Assembly (NCBI RefSeq): GCF_000943545.1
Contig: NZ_JTHP01000005.1
Span: forward strand, 1-64,000
Origin: Paenibacillus terrae
GTDB lineage: Bacteria; Bacillota; Bacilli; Paenibacillales; Paenibacillaceae
Direction of reading: 5' to 3'
Length of the DNA: 64,000 bases
The notes beneath the pieces were generated by a model that made no database searches, was not told the DNA's origin, and saw only the letters and a list, made by a program, of their open reading frames with translations. This document shows, one piece after another, positions 55,804 through 64,000 of the stretch. Every line of letters starts with the position of its first letter. The stretch's first letter is position 1. Made by a program: the position numbers and the translations under genes.

Positions 55804-56148
55804 ATGGCCATTCGTCCTCCTCAAACCTTGAAGTCTACGGGCAGGAAGGTTCCTGCTACGAGATATCGTAATGTGAGTCCTACGCAAACCTTTAGCCGGT
55901 TTACGGTCATCTGGGCTCGTAATGATGGAGTACCTTTTATTACAACGGGATTTTTTGCAGTCCTCCGTCGTACAAATGGAAGCTTTGTGCAAGCTGCCAA
56001 TTTCGACAGTTTCGGCACAGTCCGATTCGACAATGTGCGCACACCTACGAACCAGCCTTATATTCTGCGTACCTTTAGAGACGACGGAACGCTGTTCCGG
56101 GTCAGATCGGTACCTGCTGGTGTGTCCTCGTTTGTCGTTATCGGTTAA
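55804..56148 (+). CDS. Small basic protein, unknown
   Basis: A 114-residue protein rich in Arg, Thr, Phe and Val with beta-like alternation (RFTVIWARNDGVPFITTGFF, SSFVVIG at the end) and no cysteine, signal or membrane segment. AAAGGAG stands nine bases before the ATG, but lies inside a stable inverted repeat. A terminator follows. I recognise no family. Confidence 0.75.
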   Translation: MAIRPPQTLKSTGRKVPATRYRNVSPTQTFSRFTVIWARNDGVPFITTGFFAVLRRTNGSFVQAANFDSFGTVRFDNVRTPTNQPYILRTFRDDGTLFRVRSVPAGVSSFVVIG

Positions 56149-56184
56149 GTGCTTGCCGAACGCATCCTGAAAATGTATACGAAA

Positions 56185-56226
56185 AGAAGCAGCCAGGAAC
56201 AGAGTATATCTGTCCTGGCTGCTTCT
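56185..56226. terminator. Bidirectional terminator
   Basis: AAGAAGCAGCCAGGA pairs with TCCTGGCTGCTTCTT between the small basic protein gene and the converging pectate lyase gene. Confidence 0.9.
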
Positions 56227-56252
56227 TATTCCAAAGCTATTTTCAAATATAT

Positions 56253-58346
56253 TTATTCGGAATCTTCCACCGTTTTTACACCCTTTGAAGCGACTGCTTT
56301 GTATACTGTTTTAAGCCAGTTTTCACTCGACCAGTTCAGCTTGCCTGCACCTGCCCCGTCCTTGGCTGTCAATTGTGCAACCAGGTTCGCAGGATCTTCG
56401 GCTGTGTAGCTGTAAGGCAACGTTGTGAATCCATTCCAGGAGAAGCTCTTGCCTTTTACAGGATAAGGGGCTAACGGGCTATTCGCATCTTCGCTGCCCC
56501 CTCTGAACACTTTACCGTTGTCAGAGAAGATGACATCTTCTGCTTTGATTTTACCTGTGTAGTCATCTTTTTTAGGGTCTTTTTGATTATTACGAACTGG
56601 AGAAAATACATCAATTAAATATGATTTTTCAAGCAATACCGCGCCATTTTCAGTTGAAATCGCACCATTACCTACGACGTCAAAATGGTATCCTTTGGCA
56701 GCAATTGCTTTAGCCATGTCGGATGTAATTCTTTTTTTGGCTCTAGCCAATCCGGCATCATCCATAACGATGTTATAGGCATGGGCATTACCAGCACGCA
56801 AACGCGGCATACGGTCTTGAATATCCTTGTAGTAGTTATGGTGCAATGTTACTGCCAGATCTGCATTATCAGCGGCCATCTCAGTAGCACCGATCAGATG
56901 TGCTTTCTTTTGTCCTGCTGCGATATCAATGATATCTTCTTTACTCATGCCAACTGCACTGCTTCTCAAGTAAGCGTACATCGGGTAAGAAGCTTTGTCT
57001 GCTTCCATAGCGTTAATTTGTTGAGTCACCCAGCTGTTGGAGCTGCGGTCATCTCCTTTGAACAAGGACCAGGAAATGGTAACTCCGTTACTGCCTTTTT
57101 TCACATCTACCAAGCCATCATATGCTTTGTTGAATGTACAATGGTCAATCCATACTTTGGAGCTTTGGCCTTCAACCGTGATATAATCCCAGTCATTCTT
57201 GTCATAGTTCCCTTTGGTTGCTTCATCCCACTCCCAAAGCTCGTCAAATTCGAGGTTACGGAAAATCAAATTAGAGCTTCTTTTGATCACAAAGCCGGCA
57301 TGTTTGATTTTAGCGCCATTTGCCGAGAAAATCGTGATTCCATTCAAGTTTTCTATATAGATTTTGCTCACACCTGTTTTCTTCAAAACGGGATTTGTCA
57401 GCACAGGGTTGTTTGCACTAAAAGGCATGACCTTCGCAGCATCAGGCATTTCGTTCCATCCCAAATCAAGATCATTCATGATCTCAATAACTCTGACTTT
57501 AGTACCTTTTTTAAGTGCCTCGTTGAGATCTACAGCATTGTAAACCTTTTTGTAATTGGCATCGGTATCCTTAATTTCCCCGCCGCCTGTATTACCATAG
57601 GAGAAACCGGCCAGATTATAGTTAATATTTGAGGTTGCGTTTTTATCTACCCCAGGAGTTGGTTTATCTGTACCTGGTGTTGGATTCACCGGCGTTGTGC
57701 CTGGATCTGCTTCAGTTGAAGCACCGGATACGGTAACATTATCGAACTGGGCAACCGCCTTGGAGGTTACCAAACCAATAGCTCCGGAAGCAAGGCCGGA
57801 ATCTGTTGCGGTCAGCTCCAGCTTATCATTGACATACATCTTAATTTCCGAACCGGACAGCTCCAGCTTCACTCTGTACCAGGTATTGGTGTCCAGTTTG
57901 TATTTGTTATTGGTAGCCAGTGTCTTCATAGAACCGTTTACCTTTTTGCGAATTTCAAGCGCTCCACCCTTCTTGTTGTACAAAGATGCAGCATAATAGT
58001 TGTTGGAATCCGTGTATCTGCCTGCAACATATACCCGATTGGAGCCATTAAAATCATCTACATATACATCTGCTTGTACGCTATAGTTCGTCCATGATGC
58101 ATTACCCTTAACAGAATGGCTTTCGCTTTGACTAGACTGCTGGTATGTAGAGCCATTCCCGTTCGAGGCAACAGACCAGTTCCCTGAACCTGCTGTCCAG
58201 CCTTGAGCTTCCCCTTGTTCAAAATCATCACTTACCTGTAAATTCCCATCCGCATATGCATGCCCTAGTAACGGTAACGATAAAGACAGAACCATCGTAC
58301 TGCTCAACATTACACTTGCGCATTTTTTCAACAAACTCGGCTTCAT
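56253..58346 (-). CDS. Secreted pectate lyase (PL1) with N-terminal jelly-roll domain
   Basis: A 697-residue exported enzyme that cleaves polygalacturonate by beta-elimination. A signal peptide ends near HAYADG. Residues about 33-215 form a concanavalin-like or laminin-G-like domain (WTAGSGNWSV, TWYRVKLELSGSEIKMYVND), which may bind plant polysaccharide. A Pro/Thr-rich linker (TPVNPTPGTDKPTPG) leads to a PL1 parallel beta-helix with VWIDHCTFN and HHNYYKDIQDRMPRLRAGNAH, which includes the catalytic Arg and calcium region. AAAGGAG precedes the ATG. It points to plant-cell-wall degradation. Confidence 0.94.
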   Translation of the reverse strand: MKPSLLKKCASVMLSSTMVLSLSLPLLGHAYADGNLQVSDDFEQGEAQGWTAGSGNWSVASNGNGSTYQQSSQSESHSVKGNASWTNYSVQADVYVDDFNGSNRVYVAGRYTDSNNYYAASLYNKKGGALEIRKKVNGSMKTLATNNKYKLDTNTWYRVKLELSGSEIKMYVNDKLELTATDSGLASGAIGLVTSKAVAQFDNVTVSGASTEADPGTTPVNPTPGTDKPTPGVDKNATSNINYNLAGFSYGNTGGGEIKDTDANYKKVYNAVDLNEALKKGTKVRVIEIMNDLDLGWNEMPDAAKVMPFSANNPVLTNPVLKKTGVSKIYIENLNGITIFSANGAKIKHAGFVIKRSSNLIFRNLEFDELWEWDEATKGNYDKNDWDYITVEGQSSKVWIDHCTFNKAYDGLVDVKKGSNGVTISWSLFKGDDRSSNSWVTQQINAMEADKASYPMYAYLRSSAVGMSKEDIIDIAAGQKKAHLIGATEMAADNADLAVTLHHNYYKDIQDRMPRLRAGNAHAYNIVMDDAGLARAKKRITSDMAKAIAAKGYHFDVVGNGAISTENGAVLLEKSYLIDVFSPVRNNQKDPKKDDYTGKIKAEDVIFSDNGKVFRGGSEDANSPLAPYPVKGKSFSWNGFTTLPYSYTAEDPANLVAQLTAKDGAGAGKLNWSSENWLKTVYKAVASKGVKTVEDSE

Positions 58347-58670
58347 GTAACAATCTCCTTTTTAGATAAATTGATAAGAACCAACCAACATAGCTGTGCA
58401 GCTATTTGTGCCACACGGCCTTTCCAAACAATATTCGCTAGCGCAATACACTAATAATTATAGACTTATAAAATAATATTAAAATATGTCGAATTACTTA
58501 TCTTTTGGTTTAAATTCTCTATTAATTTTGCATCCTTTTTCGTGAATATACCAAATACCCTTTCATAAAACCACAAAAAATATTTTTTTGAATAAGCCAT
58601 AAGGTTGCATGTTTAAAGTGATACATTTAAAGAGGTCGACATAATGAAAAGAACCTATAGGAGTGATTAG
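58347..58670. other. Divergent upstream region of pectate lyase and ClbS genes
   Basis: No gene is seen. It is AT-rich and holds the pectate lyase leader, including the inverted repeat ATAGCTGTGCAGCTAT at 58390-58405, and further up the short palindrome around CGCTAGCG near 58438. Both could be regulator sites. The ClbS-like gene promoter lies at the right end. Confidence 0.5.
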
Positions 58671-59192
58671 ATGCCCAGCTATCACTATGCTTCCAAAGCC
58701 GAGTTAAAAGAAGCGATTCATGCCTCCTACTTACTGTTAGACAGTGAATACAAGGAGGTTGACGAGAACCAAAAGGATATCCGGATATCCGAAGTAGACA
58801 AAACACCCGCAGAAATCATTGCCTACCAGCTTGGATGGCTTCATCTTGTCATGTCATGGGACAGGGACGAAAAGGAAGGAAAACCCGTCATTATGCCTGC
58901 ACCAAATTATAAATGGAATAGGCTAGGCGAGCTTTACCAATCCTTTTACAAAACCTACACCCACCACTCTTTACGTGAATTACGCCAACTATTCAAGCTG
59001 ACAGAGCAAAAGTGGCTGGATTGGATTGACACGCTAAGTCATGAAGAACTCTTTACGCAGGGCGTTCACAAGTGGACAGGCAGTAATCCGAAGTGGCCCA
59101 TGGCTAGATGGATTCACATCAACTCAGTGGCACCGTTTAAAACATTCAGAGCCAAGATACGAAAATGGAAGAAATACAATGCTCTGCATTGA
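58671..59192 (+). CDS. ClbS/DfsB-family four-helix protein
   Basis: A 173-residue soluble protein of the DUF1706 group. MPSYHYASKAELKEAI at the start and PAEIIAYQLGWLHLVMSWD, KWPMARWIHINSVAPFKTFR later are typical. ClbS is a cyclopropane hydrolase protecting DNA from colibactin, but most family members have no known substrate. AGGAG precedes the ATG. It is upstream of, and not coupled to, the uridine kinase gene. Confidence 0.87.
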   Translation: MPSYHYASKAELKEAIHASYLLLDSEYKEVDENQKDIRISEVDKTPAEIIAYQLGWLHLVMSWDRDEKEGKPVIMPAPNYKWNRLGELYQSFYKTYTHHSLRELRQLFKLTEQKWLDWIDTLSHEELFTQGVHKWTGSNPKWPMARWIHINSVAPFKTFRAKIRKWKKYNALH

Positions 59193-59267
59193 TGAAAAAA
59201 AGTGCATGTTGTGCTACAATACTTGAGTTGTATCGGGATATATTCAGGGAAGGGTAAGTGAAACGCC

Positions 59268-59903
59268 ATGCTTATTATTGGTATTGCCGGCGGTACGGGT
59301 TCCGGTAAATCGACGGTAGCACGCGCTGTCGTTGAACGTCTGGGATCAAACAAAGTGACTTTCATATCTCAGGATAACTACTATAAAGACCATTCACATC
59401 TGAGTTATGATGATCGTGCTTTGGTCAATTATGATCATCCGTTTGCCTTTGACAACGAATTGCTTATTGAGCATCTTCATTGTCTGAAAGAAGGACAAGC
59501 GACCCACGCGCCAGTGTATGACTTCACGGTTCATGCGCGTTCTACAGACGAGACGGTAGAGCTTCTGCCGAATCATATCGTTATGTTGGAGGGTCTGCAC
59601 GTGCTGTCTGACGAAAAGCTCCGTCAACTGCTCGACATCAAGGTATTTGTCGACACGGATCCGGATGTGCGTATTCTTCGCCGGGTACTTCGGGATATTG
59701 AAGAGCGCGGCCGCACCATTCAGTCAATCCACGATCACTATTTGAGTACGGTCAAGCCTATGCACGAAGCATTTATTGAGCCCTCCAAGAAATACGCGGA
59801 CCTGATCCTTCCTGAGGGAGGCCACAATGAGGTTGGCATTCAACTGCTGTCTATTTTGACTGAAAAATATTTGGCAGGAGATCGGACATGGGGTACGGTT
59901 TAG
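59268..59903 (+). CDS. udk: Uridine kinase
   Basis: A 211-residue enzyme phosphorylating uridine and cytidine with ATP or GTP for pyrimidine salvage. The P-loop GIAGGTGSGKST, DNYYKDHSHL, NYDHPFAFD and the HARSTDETV segment are typical. Length is normal. A -10-like TACAAT lies at 59215-59220 and a terminator follows directly. Confidence 0.94.
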   Translation: MLIIGIAGGTGSGKSTVARAVVERLGSNKVTFISQDNYYKDHSHLSYDDRALVNYDHPFAFDNELLIEHLHCLKEGQATHAPVYDFTVHARSTDETVELLPNHIVMLEGLHVLSDEKLRQLLDIKVFVDTDPDVRILRRVLRDIEERGRTIQSIHDHYLSTVKPMHEAFIEPSKKYADLILPEGGHNEVGIQLLSILTEKYLAGDRTWGTV

Positions 59904-59920
59904 GGTAATCCCGGTTTGTT

Positions 59921-59954
59921 CAGGCTGTCGAGATCTTCTCGATGGCCTTTTTTT
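59921..59954 (+). terminator. Terminator after udk
   Basis: AGGCTGTCGAGA pairs with TCTCGATGGCCT and is followed by TTTTTTT. Confidence 0.88.
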
Positions 59955-60142
59955 GTCGTTTTATATGCCATTTGAACTAATTTATTTTTGGATTCCCATC
60001 CGATTTATGTTAGCATGTAAAGATTAAATACTTTATATTCGAGCCGATTTGGAAGCGTTATCAATTATGTGCCTCAAATGATGTGACGTCCGCTTTAATG
60101 GAGGTCTTTTTTTGAATAGGTATAATTACGGAGAGTGCTGCC

Positions 60143-61702
60143 ATGAAAGAGCTATGCAATATTTTGATTGTAGATGATGAGATATTGGTACGGCAAGGGA
60201 TCAAGCATCACTTATCGTGGGAACAGTATGGATTTCGCATTGTAGGCGAGGCTTCTAATGGAAAAGAAGCGTTAGAGCTGATTGAAACTTTGCGCCCGCA
60301 TATTGTCATTACGGATATCGTGATGCCTATCATGGATGGCGAGGAACTGACGCGCATTGTCAGACAGAACTATCCCGATATTGAGGTCATTGTGCTCAGT
60401 AGCTACGGCGAGTTTAATTACGTGCGATCCACCTTCCAGCAAGGTGTTGCTGACTACATTTTGAAGCCCAAGCTGGACACGGATGAGCTGCTGCAAGTGC
60501 TCCAGAGAACGGCCCGCAAAATTCCGTCTATTCAGTATCAAGCAGATGCCGGGGATAATCGAATTACGATGGATCATGTGATAGAAAAGCTCATTTCCGG
60601 CTATAGCATCGACTATGATATGGAACTGCTGAAACAGGAATTTCCGTATGTCCGTTTTGCACTCATAGGCGTGGAACAGGTGGAACCACAGCGGAAAGGC
60701 CAGTCCCACCCTGCCTCGGACCTATTTTCCAAGCTCACTGATCGAGTGACATCTGCCTGTGAACAAATCGTGTTGCGGCGACTGCCGTCTGATGCAAATG
60801 CGGCTGTTTTTTTGGCCAATCTTGATCCGCGTGAATTACACTCCTGGATGGCTGCAGTCAGGGAAGTAGCTCAGGAGACGAAGCAAGTCGAGCCACAGAC
60901 GGGCTGGGCGGTCAGCCGTCTATTTGATGATTTTAATCAAATGAGCGAGGTCTATCAGGATGAACTGCCCAAACTGCTCAGCTATCGCTTTTACTTCCCG
61001 GGAACTGCGCTCCTGATGGAAGACGAGCTTCCCAAGCCTGTTCAGGTAAACAGCTCGTTTAACTTAAAGCAGTTCACAGAAGAGATGAAGCGCGAGCATT
61101 TTGATACGGCCTTTCAGGACTTAAGGTCTTATGTAGCTGCCATGTCCCACAACTATACCTCCACCGCTTTTGAATTCAAATCTCTTCTCGGAAACATCGT
61201 GTTTAACATTACGATTTTGCTCGGGAATCAGGGGTATGATATGAAAGAGCTGGATGCGGCAAAATACTCCTATTTCAAAGCCATAAATGATGCACCTCAT
61301 GTACATGAAGCTGTGCGATTGCTGGAGACCTTTTTAGATGAAGCGAACATGCAGATTTTGGCTAAAACGCAGCAAGGAAGCAGTGCGAGCATGAAGAAGC
61401 TGCTGGAATATATCGAGGAGCATCACGCTGAGACGCTCAATTTGACGACACTCGGTCAATATTTTCATTTTAATCCCTCCTATTTGTCGAGCTATTTTAC
61501 AGCGCATCATACAGAGGGCTTCAGCGAGTATTTGAACAAAATTCGGGTTGAAAAGGCTGCGGAACTGCTGCGGTCGGGTACGATGTCCATTTCGGATATT
61601 AGCAGCACCGTCGGCTATTCGGACCCCAGCTATTTTACCAAAGTGTTCAGAAAGGTAACGGGTTACTCCCCCAGTCAATACCGCCGGGAGTATCTCCATT
61701 AG
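60143..61702 (+). CDS. YesN-type response regulator (AraC DNA-binding)
   Basis: A 519-residue regulator. The receiver has D58 in IVITDIVMPIMDGEEL; a long middle part is typical of YesN proteins; the C-terminus (about 417-519) is an AraC double HTH (TLGQYFHFNPSYLSSYFTAH; SISDISSTVGYSDPSYFTKV). GGAGAG precedes the ATG. It is followed 40 bases later by its sensor kinase, and a gene beginning at 63988 lies where YesMN systems usually have their sugar-importer binding protein. Activation of that importer is inferred. Confidence 0.93.
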   Translation: MKELCNILIVDDEILVRQGIKHHLSWEQYGFRIVGEASNGKEALELIETLRPHIVITDIVMPIMDGEELTRIVRQNYPDIEVIVLSSYGEFNYVRSTFQQGVADYILKPKLDTDELLQVLQRTARKIPSIQYQADAGDNRITMDHVIEKLISGYSIDYDMELLKQEFPYVRFALIGVEQVEPQRKGQSHPASDLFSKLTDRVTSACEQIVLRRLPSDANAAVFLANLDPRELHSWMAAVREVAQETKQVEPQTGWAVSRLFDDFNQMSEVYQDELPKLLSYRFYFPGTALLMEDELPKPVQVNSSFNLKQFTEEMKREHFDTAFQDLRSYVAAMSHNYTSTAFEFKSLLGNIVFNITILLGNQGYDMKELDAAKYSYFKAINDAPHVHEAVRLLETFLDEANMQILAKTQQGSSASMKKLLEYIEEHHAETLNLTTLGQYFHFNPSYLSSYFTAHHTEGFSEYLNKIRVEKAAELLRSGTMSISDISSTVGYSDPSYFTKVFRKVTGYSPSQYRREYLH

Positions 61703-61741
61703 AGAGCAAACGCATATCTGCCAGCAGAAAAGAGATTGAAT

Positions 61742-63553
61742 ATGAAAAGGTATATGCAAAAAATCAAATATCAAGGTCTGTTCTTTAAAATATTTGTCGT
61801 TATGGTGGTCAGCATCACCGCGGTGTCCTTGCTGACCACTTTGGTGACGATTCGAATGTCTGAACGACTCTTTGCCGAGACATTCAGTATTACGAATGCC
61901 AAGGTACTTAGCCAGATTCAGTCCAGCTTTGAGTCCTTCAATGACTCGATTGTGAATGCCGTAACCCATGCCTCGGAAAACGGGACGGTCAAAAACTATC
62001 TGACAGGCGGCCAATTCGATTCCATTAACTCGGCACGCATCTACTTCGGTATGGCACAGCAGATGAAGCAGATTAAATCAAATGTCGACGCCTATGATGT
62101 CAGTGTCGCCATAACGGGCATGAACGGCCGAAGCTTCTATTCCGACTCGTCCTACTGGCCGGTAACTGCGGAGGAGCTCAGGAACAATTTGATTACAGCC
62201 CGAAGCGCGGCACAGCCGACACGACTTATGTATCAGCTGGATACTGATTTACTTCGTCAGCAAATGAATAATACCGGACAGAAACCCACACCCTATATTA
62301 TCGCCTCCAGGGCATTCATGGAGCGAACTAGCGGTACGTTGTATGGCATGATCTACATTGCCATTCGCGAGCCCGAATTCCGCCGCTTCTATAACAACTT
62401 CACAAGCAACGGCAATGATGTACTTATTTTGGATAAATCGGGACTCATTGTGTCGAGCAACCGTCAGGACCTGATCGGACAACACTCCCGTGAGCTGCTG
62501 GGCTATGCGACAAAAATCAATGAGCAAGGGCTAAATTACATGAATGCGAACGTGATGAACAAGGAAAGTATCCTCCTTTCCAACTATATTCCTTCGTATG
62601 ATTTTTACCTGGTTAACATGATTGACAGGCAAACCGCAATCGGACAAATTATTGACGTTAAATCTGTTGTATTGATCTGCATTGGCATCGTGCTGATTGC
62701 TTTGTTGATCGTTTTTCTGATTTCCCGGCGTTTGATTCGTTCTTTGACTCGGCTGGTTAAGCAAATGTCGACTGTCCGCGAGAAAAATTTTGATAACTAT
62801 CTCCCGGTAACGGGCAGCTATGAGGTCAGGCAGTTGAGTCATGCCTACAATTACATGCTGGATGAACTGAATGACTACATTCGTAAGCTGCTGGAGACGC
62901 AAAAAGGACAACGGAATGCAGAGCTCGCTGCACTGCAACGGCAGATCAATCCGCATTTTCTGTACAATACACTGGCTTCGATCAAAATGCTGGTGCTCAA
63001 AGGAAACAAGGAAACCGCCGCTGAGACGATCAATGCGCTCATTTCCCTACTGCAAAATACAATCAGCAATGTGAGCGAAACGATCACCATCGAGCAGGAA
63101 ATGGCCAACATGCAAAATTATGTGTTCATTAACCATGTTCGCTACGGACAGCGGGTACAGGTGAATTATTTTGTATCGCCGGATTGTCTGGAGTACCATG
63201 TGCCCAAGCTGATTATTCAGCCTTTTATCGAAAACTCGTTTTTCCATGCATTTAATGAGAAAACCGCGGGTCACATCTATATACTGGTGTCCAAAACAGA
63301 CGATACATTAATCTGCGAGGTGGCCGATGACGGAGACGGTATGGATTTGGACGGGCATACGGCAAAGGACGGACTGCCCAATCCTAAAAGCAAGCGCCAA
63401 CTGTTCACTGGTATCGGCATCCAGAATGTACACAACCGCATTACCCTTCTTTATGGAGAAGAGTATGGCGTGACCATCTCCAGCAAAAAAGGCGAGGGTA
63501 CCAAAGTGAAAATGACACTGCCATTGATCGTAAAACCCGCCTCTCCTATCTAA
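61742..63553 (+). CDS. YesM-type sensor histidine kinase
   Basis: A 603-residue membrane kinase. A first membrane segment (about 10-35) and a second (about 300-322: VVLICIGIVLIALLIVFLI) flank an external dCache-like domain, followed by HAMP, the His-kinase motif QRQINPHFLYNTLASIKML with acceptor His, and an ATPase domain with IIQPFIENSFFHAF and GIGIQNVHNRITLLYG. The ATG at 61742 is preferred to the TTG at 61736. It pairs with the YesN-type regulator upstream. The signal is probably an extracellular oligosaccharide. Confidence 0.93.
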   Translation: MKRYMQKIKYQGLFFKIFVVMVVSITAVSLLTTLVTIRMSERLFAETFSITNAKVLSQIQSSFESFNDSIVNAVTHASENGTVKNYLTGGQFDSINSARIYFGMAQQMKQIKSNVDAYDVSVAITGMNGRSFYSDSSYWPVTAEELRNNLITARSAAQPTRLMYQLDTDLLRQQMNNTGQKPTPYIIASRAFMERTSGTLYGMIYIAIREPEFRRFYNNFTSNGNDVLILDKSGLIVSSNRQDLIGQHSRELLGYATKINEQGLNYMNANVMNKESILLSNYIPSYDFYLVNMIDRQTAIGQIIDVKSVVLICIGIVLIALLIVFLISRRLIRSLTRLVKQMSTVREKNFDNYLPVTGSYEVRQLSHAYNYMLDELNDYIRKLLETQKGQRNAELAALQRQINPHFLYNTLASIKMLVLKGNKETAAETINALISLLQNTISNVSETITIEQEMANMQNYVFINHVRYGQRVQVNYFVSPDCLEYHVPKLIIQPFIENSFFHAFNEKTAGHIYILVSKTDDTLICEVADDGDGMDLDGHTAKDGLPNPKSKRQLFTGIGIQNVHNRITLLYGEEYGVTISSKKGEGTKVKMTLPLIVKPASPI

Positions 63554-63566
63554 TAAAAATATAGGC

Positions 63567-63787
63567 TGAACTAAAGACAAAGAAGGTGGAACAAGAACGG
63601 AGTGGGCGGAATGGTGCTGTACAAGCGTAGCGGTCGCCTTAAAAGCTTTCTATAGGAAAGCTCACTTCGGAAGCATCGCCTATCCGGATTTTAACCTTAT
63701 ATAATTTGAATAAAGAAATCTGGATACAACAGCGATGGGAAGCACCATCCGACCGCGCAGTGGCGCTTCGTGTACAACTTTAGTTCA
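63567..63787. repeat. Structured intergenic element with terminal inverted repeats
   Basis: TGAACTAAAG at 63567-63576 and CTTTAGTTCA at 63778-63787 are perfect ends of a 221-base unit. Inside, ATGGTGCT/AGCACCAT, GTACA-AGCG/CGCTT-TGTAC, AGCTTTC/GAAAGCT (63644-63662) and ATCCGGATTT/AAATCTGGAT (one mismatch) can pair. It has no open frame. It could be a MITE-like repeat or a structured RNA. Confidence 0.65.
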
Positions 63788-63824
63788 ATCTAAAAAAAAT
63801 ACCTAAATCTAAAAAAAGCACAAA

Positions 63825-63838
63825 TGTAAGCGGTACCT
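63825..63838 (+). promoter_or_regulatory. cre-like site, first
   Basis: TGTAAGCGGTACCT resembles the CcpA catabolite-responsive element and lies upstream of the gene at 63988. Confidence 0.5.
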
Positions 63839-63929
63839 TTTTTGATAAATCATAATAATAAGACAAATCCGTATAAAGATATTCCTAACTGCCAGCAGAG
63901 CAAGGATGATAAACTAGATTCATAAACAA

Positions 63930-63943
63930 GGTAACCGCTTTCA
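63930..63943 (-). promoter_or_regulatory. cre-like site, second
   Basis: On the minus strand TGAAAGCGGTTACC matches the cre consensus at 13 of 14 positions by my reading. It forms an inverted pair with the site at 63825-63838, about 105 bases away, and lies 45 bases before the next start codon. Confidence 0.6.
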
Positions 63944-63987
63944 ATAAGTTTTAAATGATTATAAAAAAAGAGTAGGGGTTGAACGAA

Positions 63988-64000
63988 ATGAAAAAAATGA
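63988..64000 (+). CDS. Start of next gene, cut by the window edge
   Basis: An ATG at 63988 is preceded by AGGGG and opens with Met-Lys-Lys-Met, like an exported protein signal. Position after a YesN/YesM pair suggests a sugar-binding lipoprotein, but only four codons are visible. Confidence 0.5.

Larger units (their letters stand above)
63554..63987 (+). other. Leader region of the next gene
   Basis: No gene is seen. The left half holds a structured repeat (63567-63787); the right half is AT-rich with two cre-like sites and should carry the promoter of the gene at 63988. Confidence 0.7.

Overview
The window looks like chromosome of a Paenibacillus, most likely of the P. polymyxa group. The grounds are strong Gram-positive ribosome sites with frequent TTG and GTG starts, a receptor-peptide gene pair of the Alo type described in P. 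polymyxa, a secreted pectate lyase, many sugar transport operons with LacI, AraC and YesMN regulators, and SWIM/SNF2 genes like Bacillus ywqB/ywqA. I saw no rRNA or tRNA genes.

Layout. 1-320: trailer end of a type I-C-like CRISPR array. 418-2062: peptide quorum-sensing pair (HTH-TPR receptor overlapping a 40-residue exported pro-peptide). 2110-8776: sucrose regulon (LacI repressor, sucrose-6-phosphate hydrolase, sucrose PTS) with a displaced copy of the PTS 3' end, a group II intron fragment and two small exported or membrane proteins. 8945-11655: aldo/keto reductase, MFS exporter and divergent HxlR regulator. 11774-12613: alpha carbonic anhydrase lipoprotein. 12738-18099: Gfo/Idh dehydrogenase, AraC regulator and a sugar ABC importer. 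18283-25088: ppdK, an acetyltransferase, an orphan FecCD-type permease, a membrane Lon-like protease with a coupled membrane protein, and a hypothetical gene. 25137-30688: oligopeptide ABC operon. 30850-39375: DUF1304 protein, soluble double-PAS chemotaxis-like protein, dicarboxylate/glutamate symporter with divergent GlnK/GlnL-like two-component genes, a broken marR gene, DinB protein and MFS transporter. 39403-46264: disaccharide-phosphate locus (PTS IICB, GH65 phosphorylase, beta-phosphoglucomutase, LacI repressor, coupled EEP hydrolase). 46306-50399: inserted islet bounded by the 3' end of pgmB and a diverged second copy of that 3' end. It holds a retropepsin-like protease pair and a two-gene cassette of a sigma factor-ParB fusion followed by a stand-alone ParB paralogue. 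50478-59903: truncated esterase, SWIM/SNF2 pair, a small basic protein behind a hairpin that covers its ribosome site, pectate lyase, ClbS/DfsB protein and uridine kinase. 60143-64000: YesN/YesM pair, a structured repeat, two cre-like sites and the first codons of the next gene.

How the genes work together. Much of the window is carbohydrate use: sucrose and a maltose-type disaccharide enter by PTS, are cleaved by a hydrolase or phosphorylase, and each locus carries matching operator copies at its own promoters. The most unusual content is the islet at 46.3-50.4 kb, where a full sigma-like protein is fused to a ParB domain and translationally coupled to a second ParB. The islet shares its layout (intact gene, cargo, displaced 3' end of the same gene) with the sucrose PTS region at 2.1-6.0 kb, so the same kind of insertion seems to have happened twice here.
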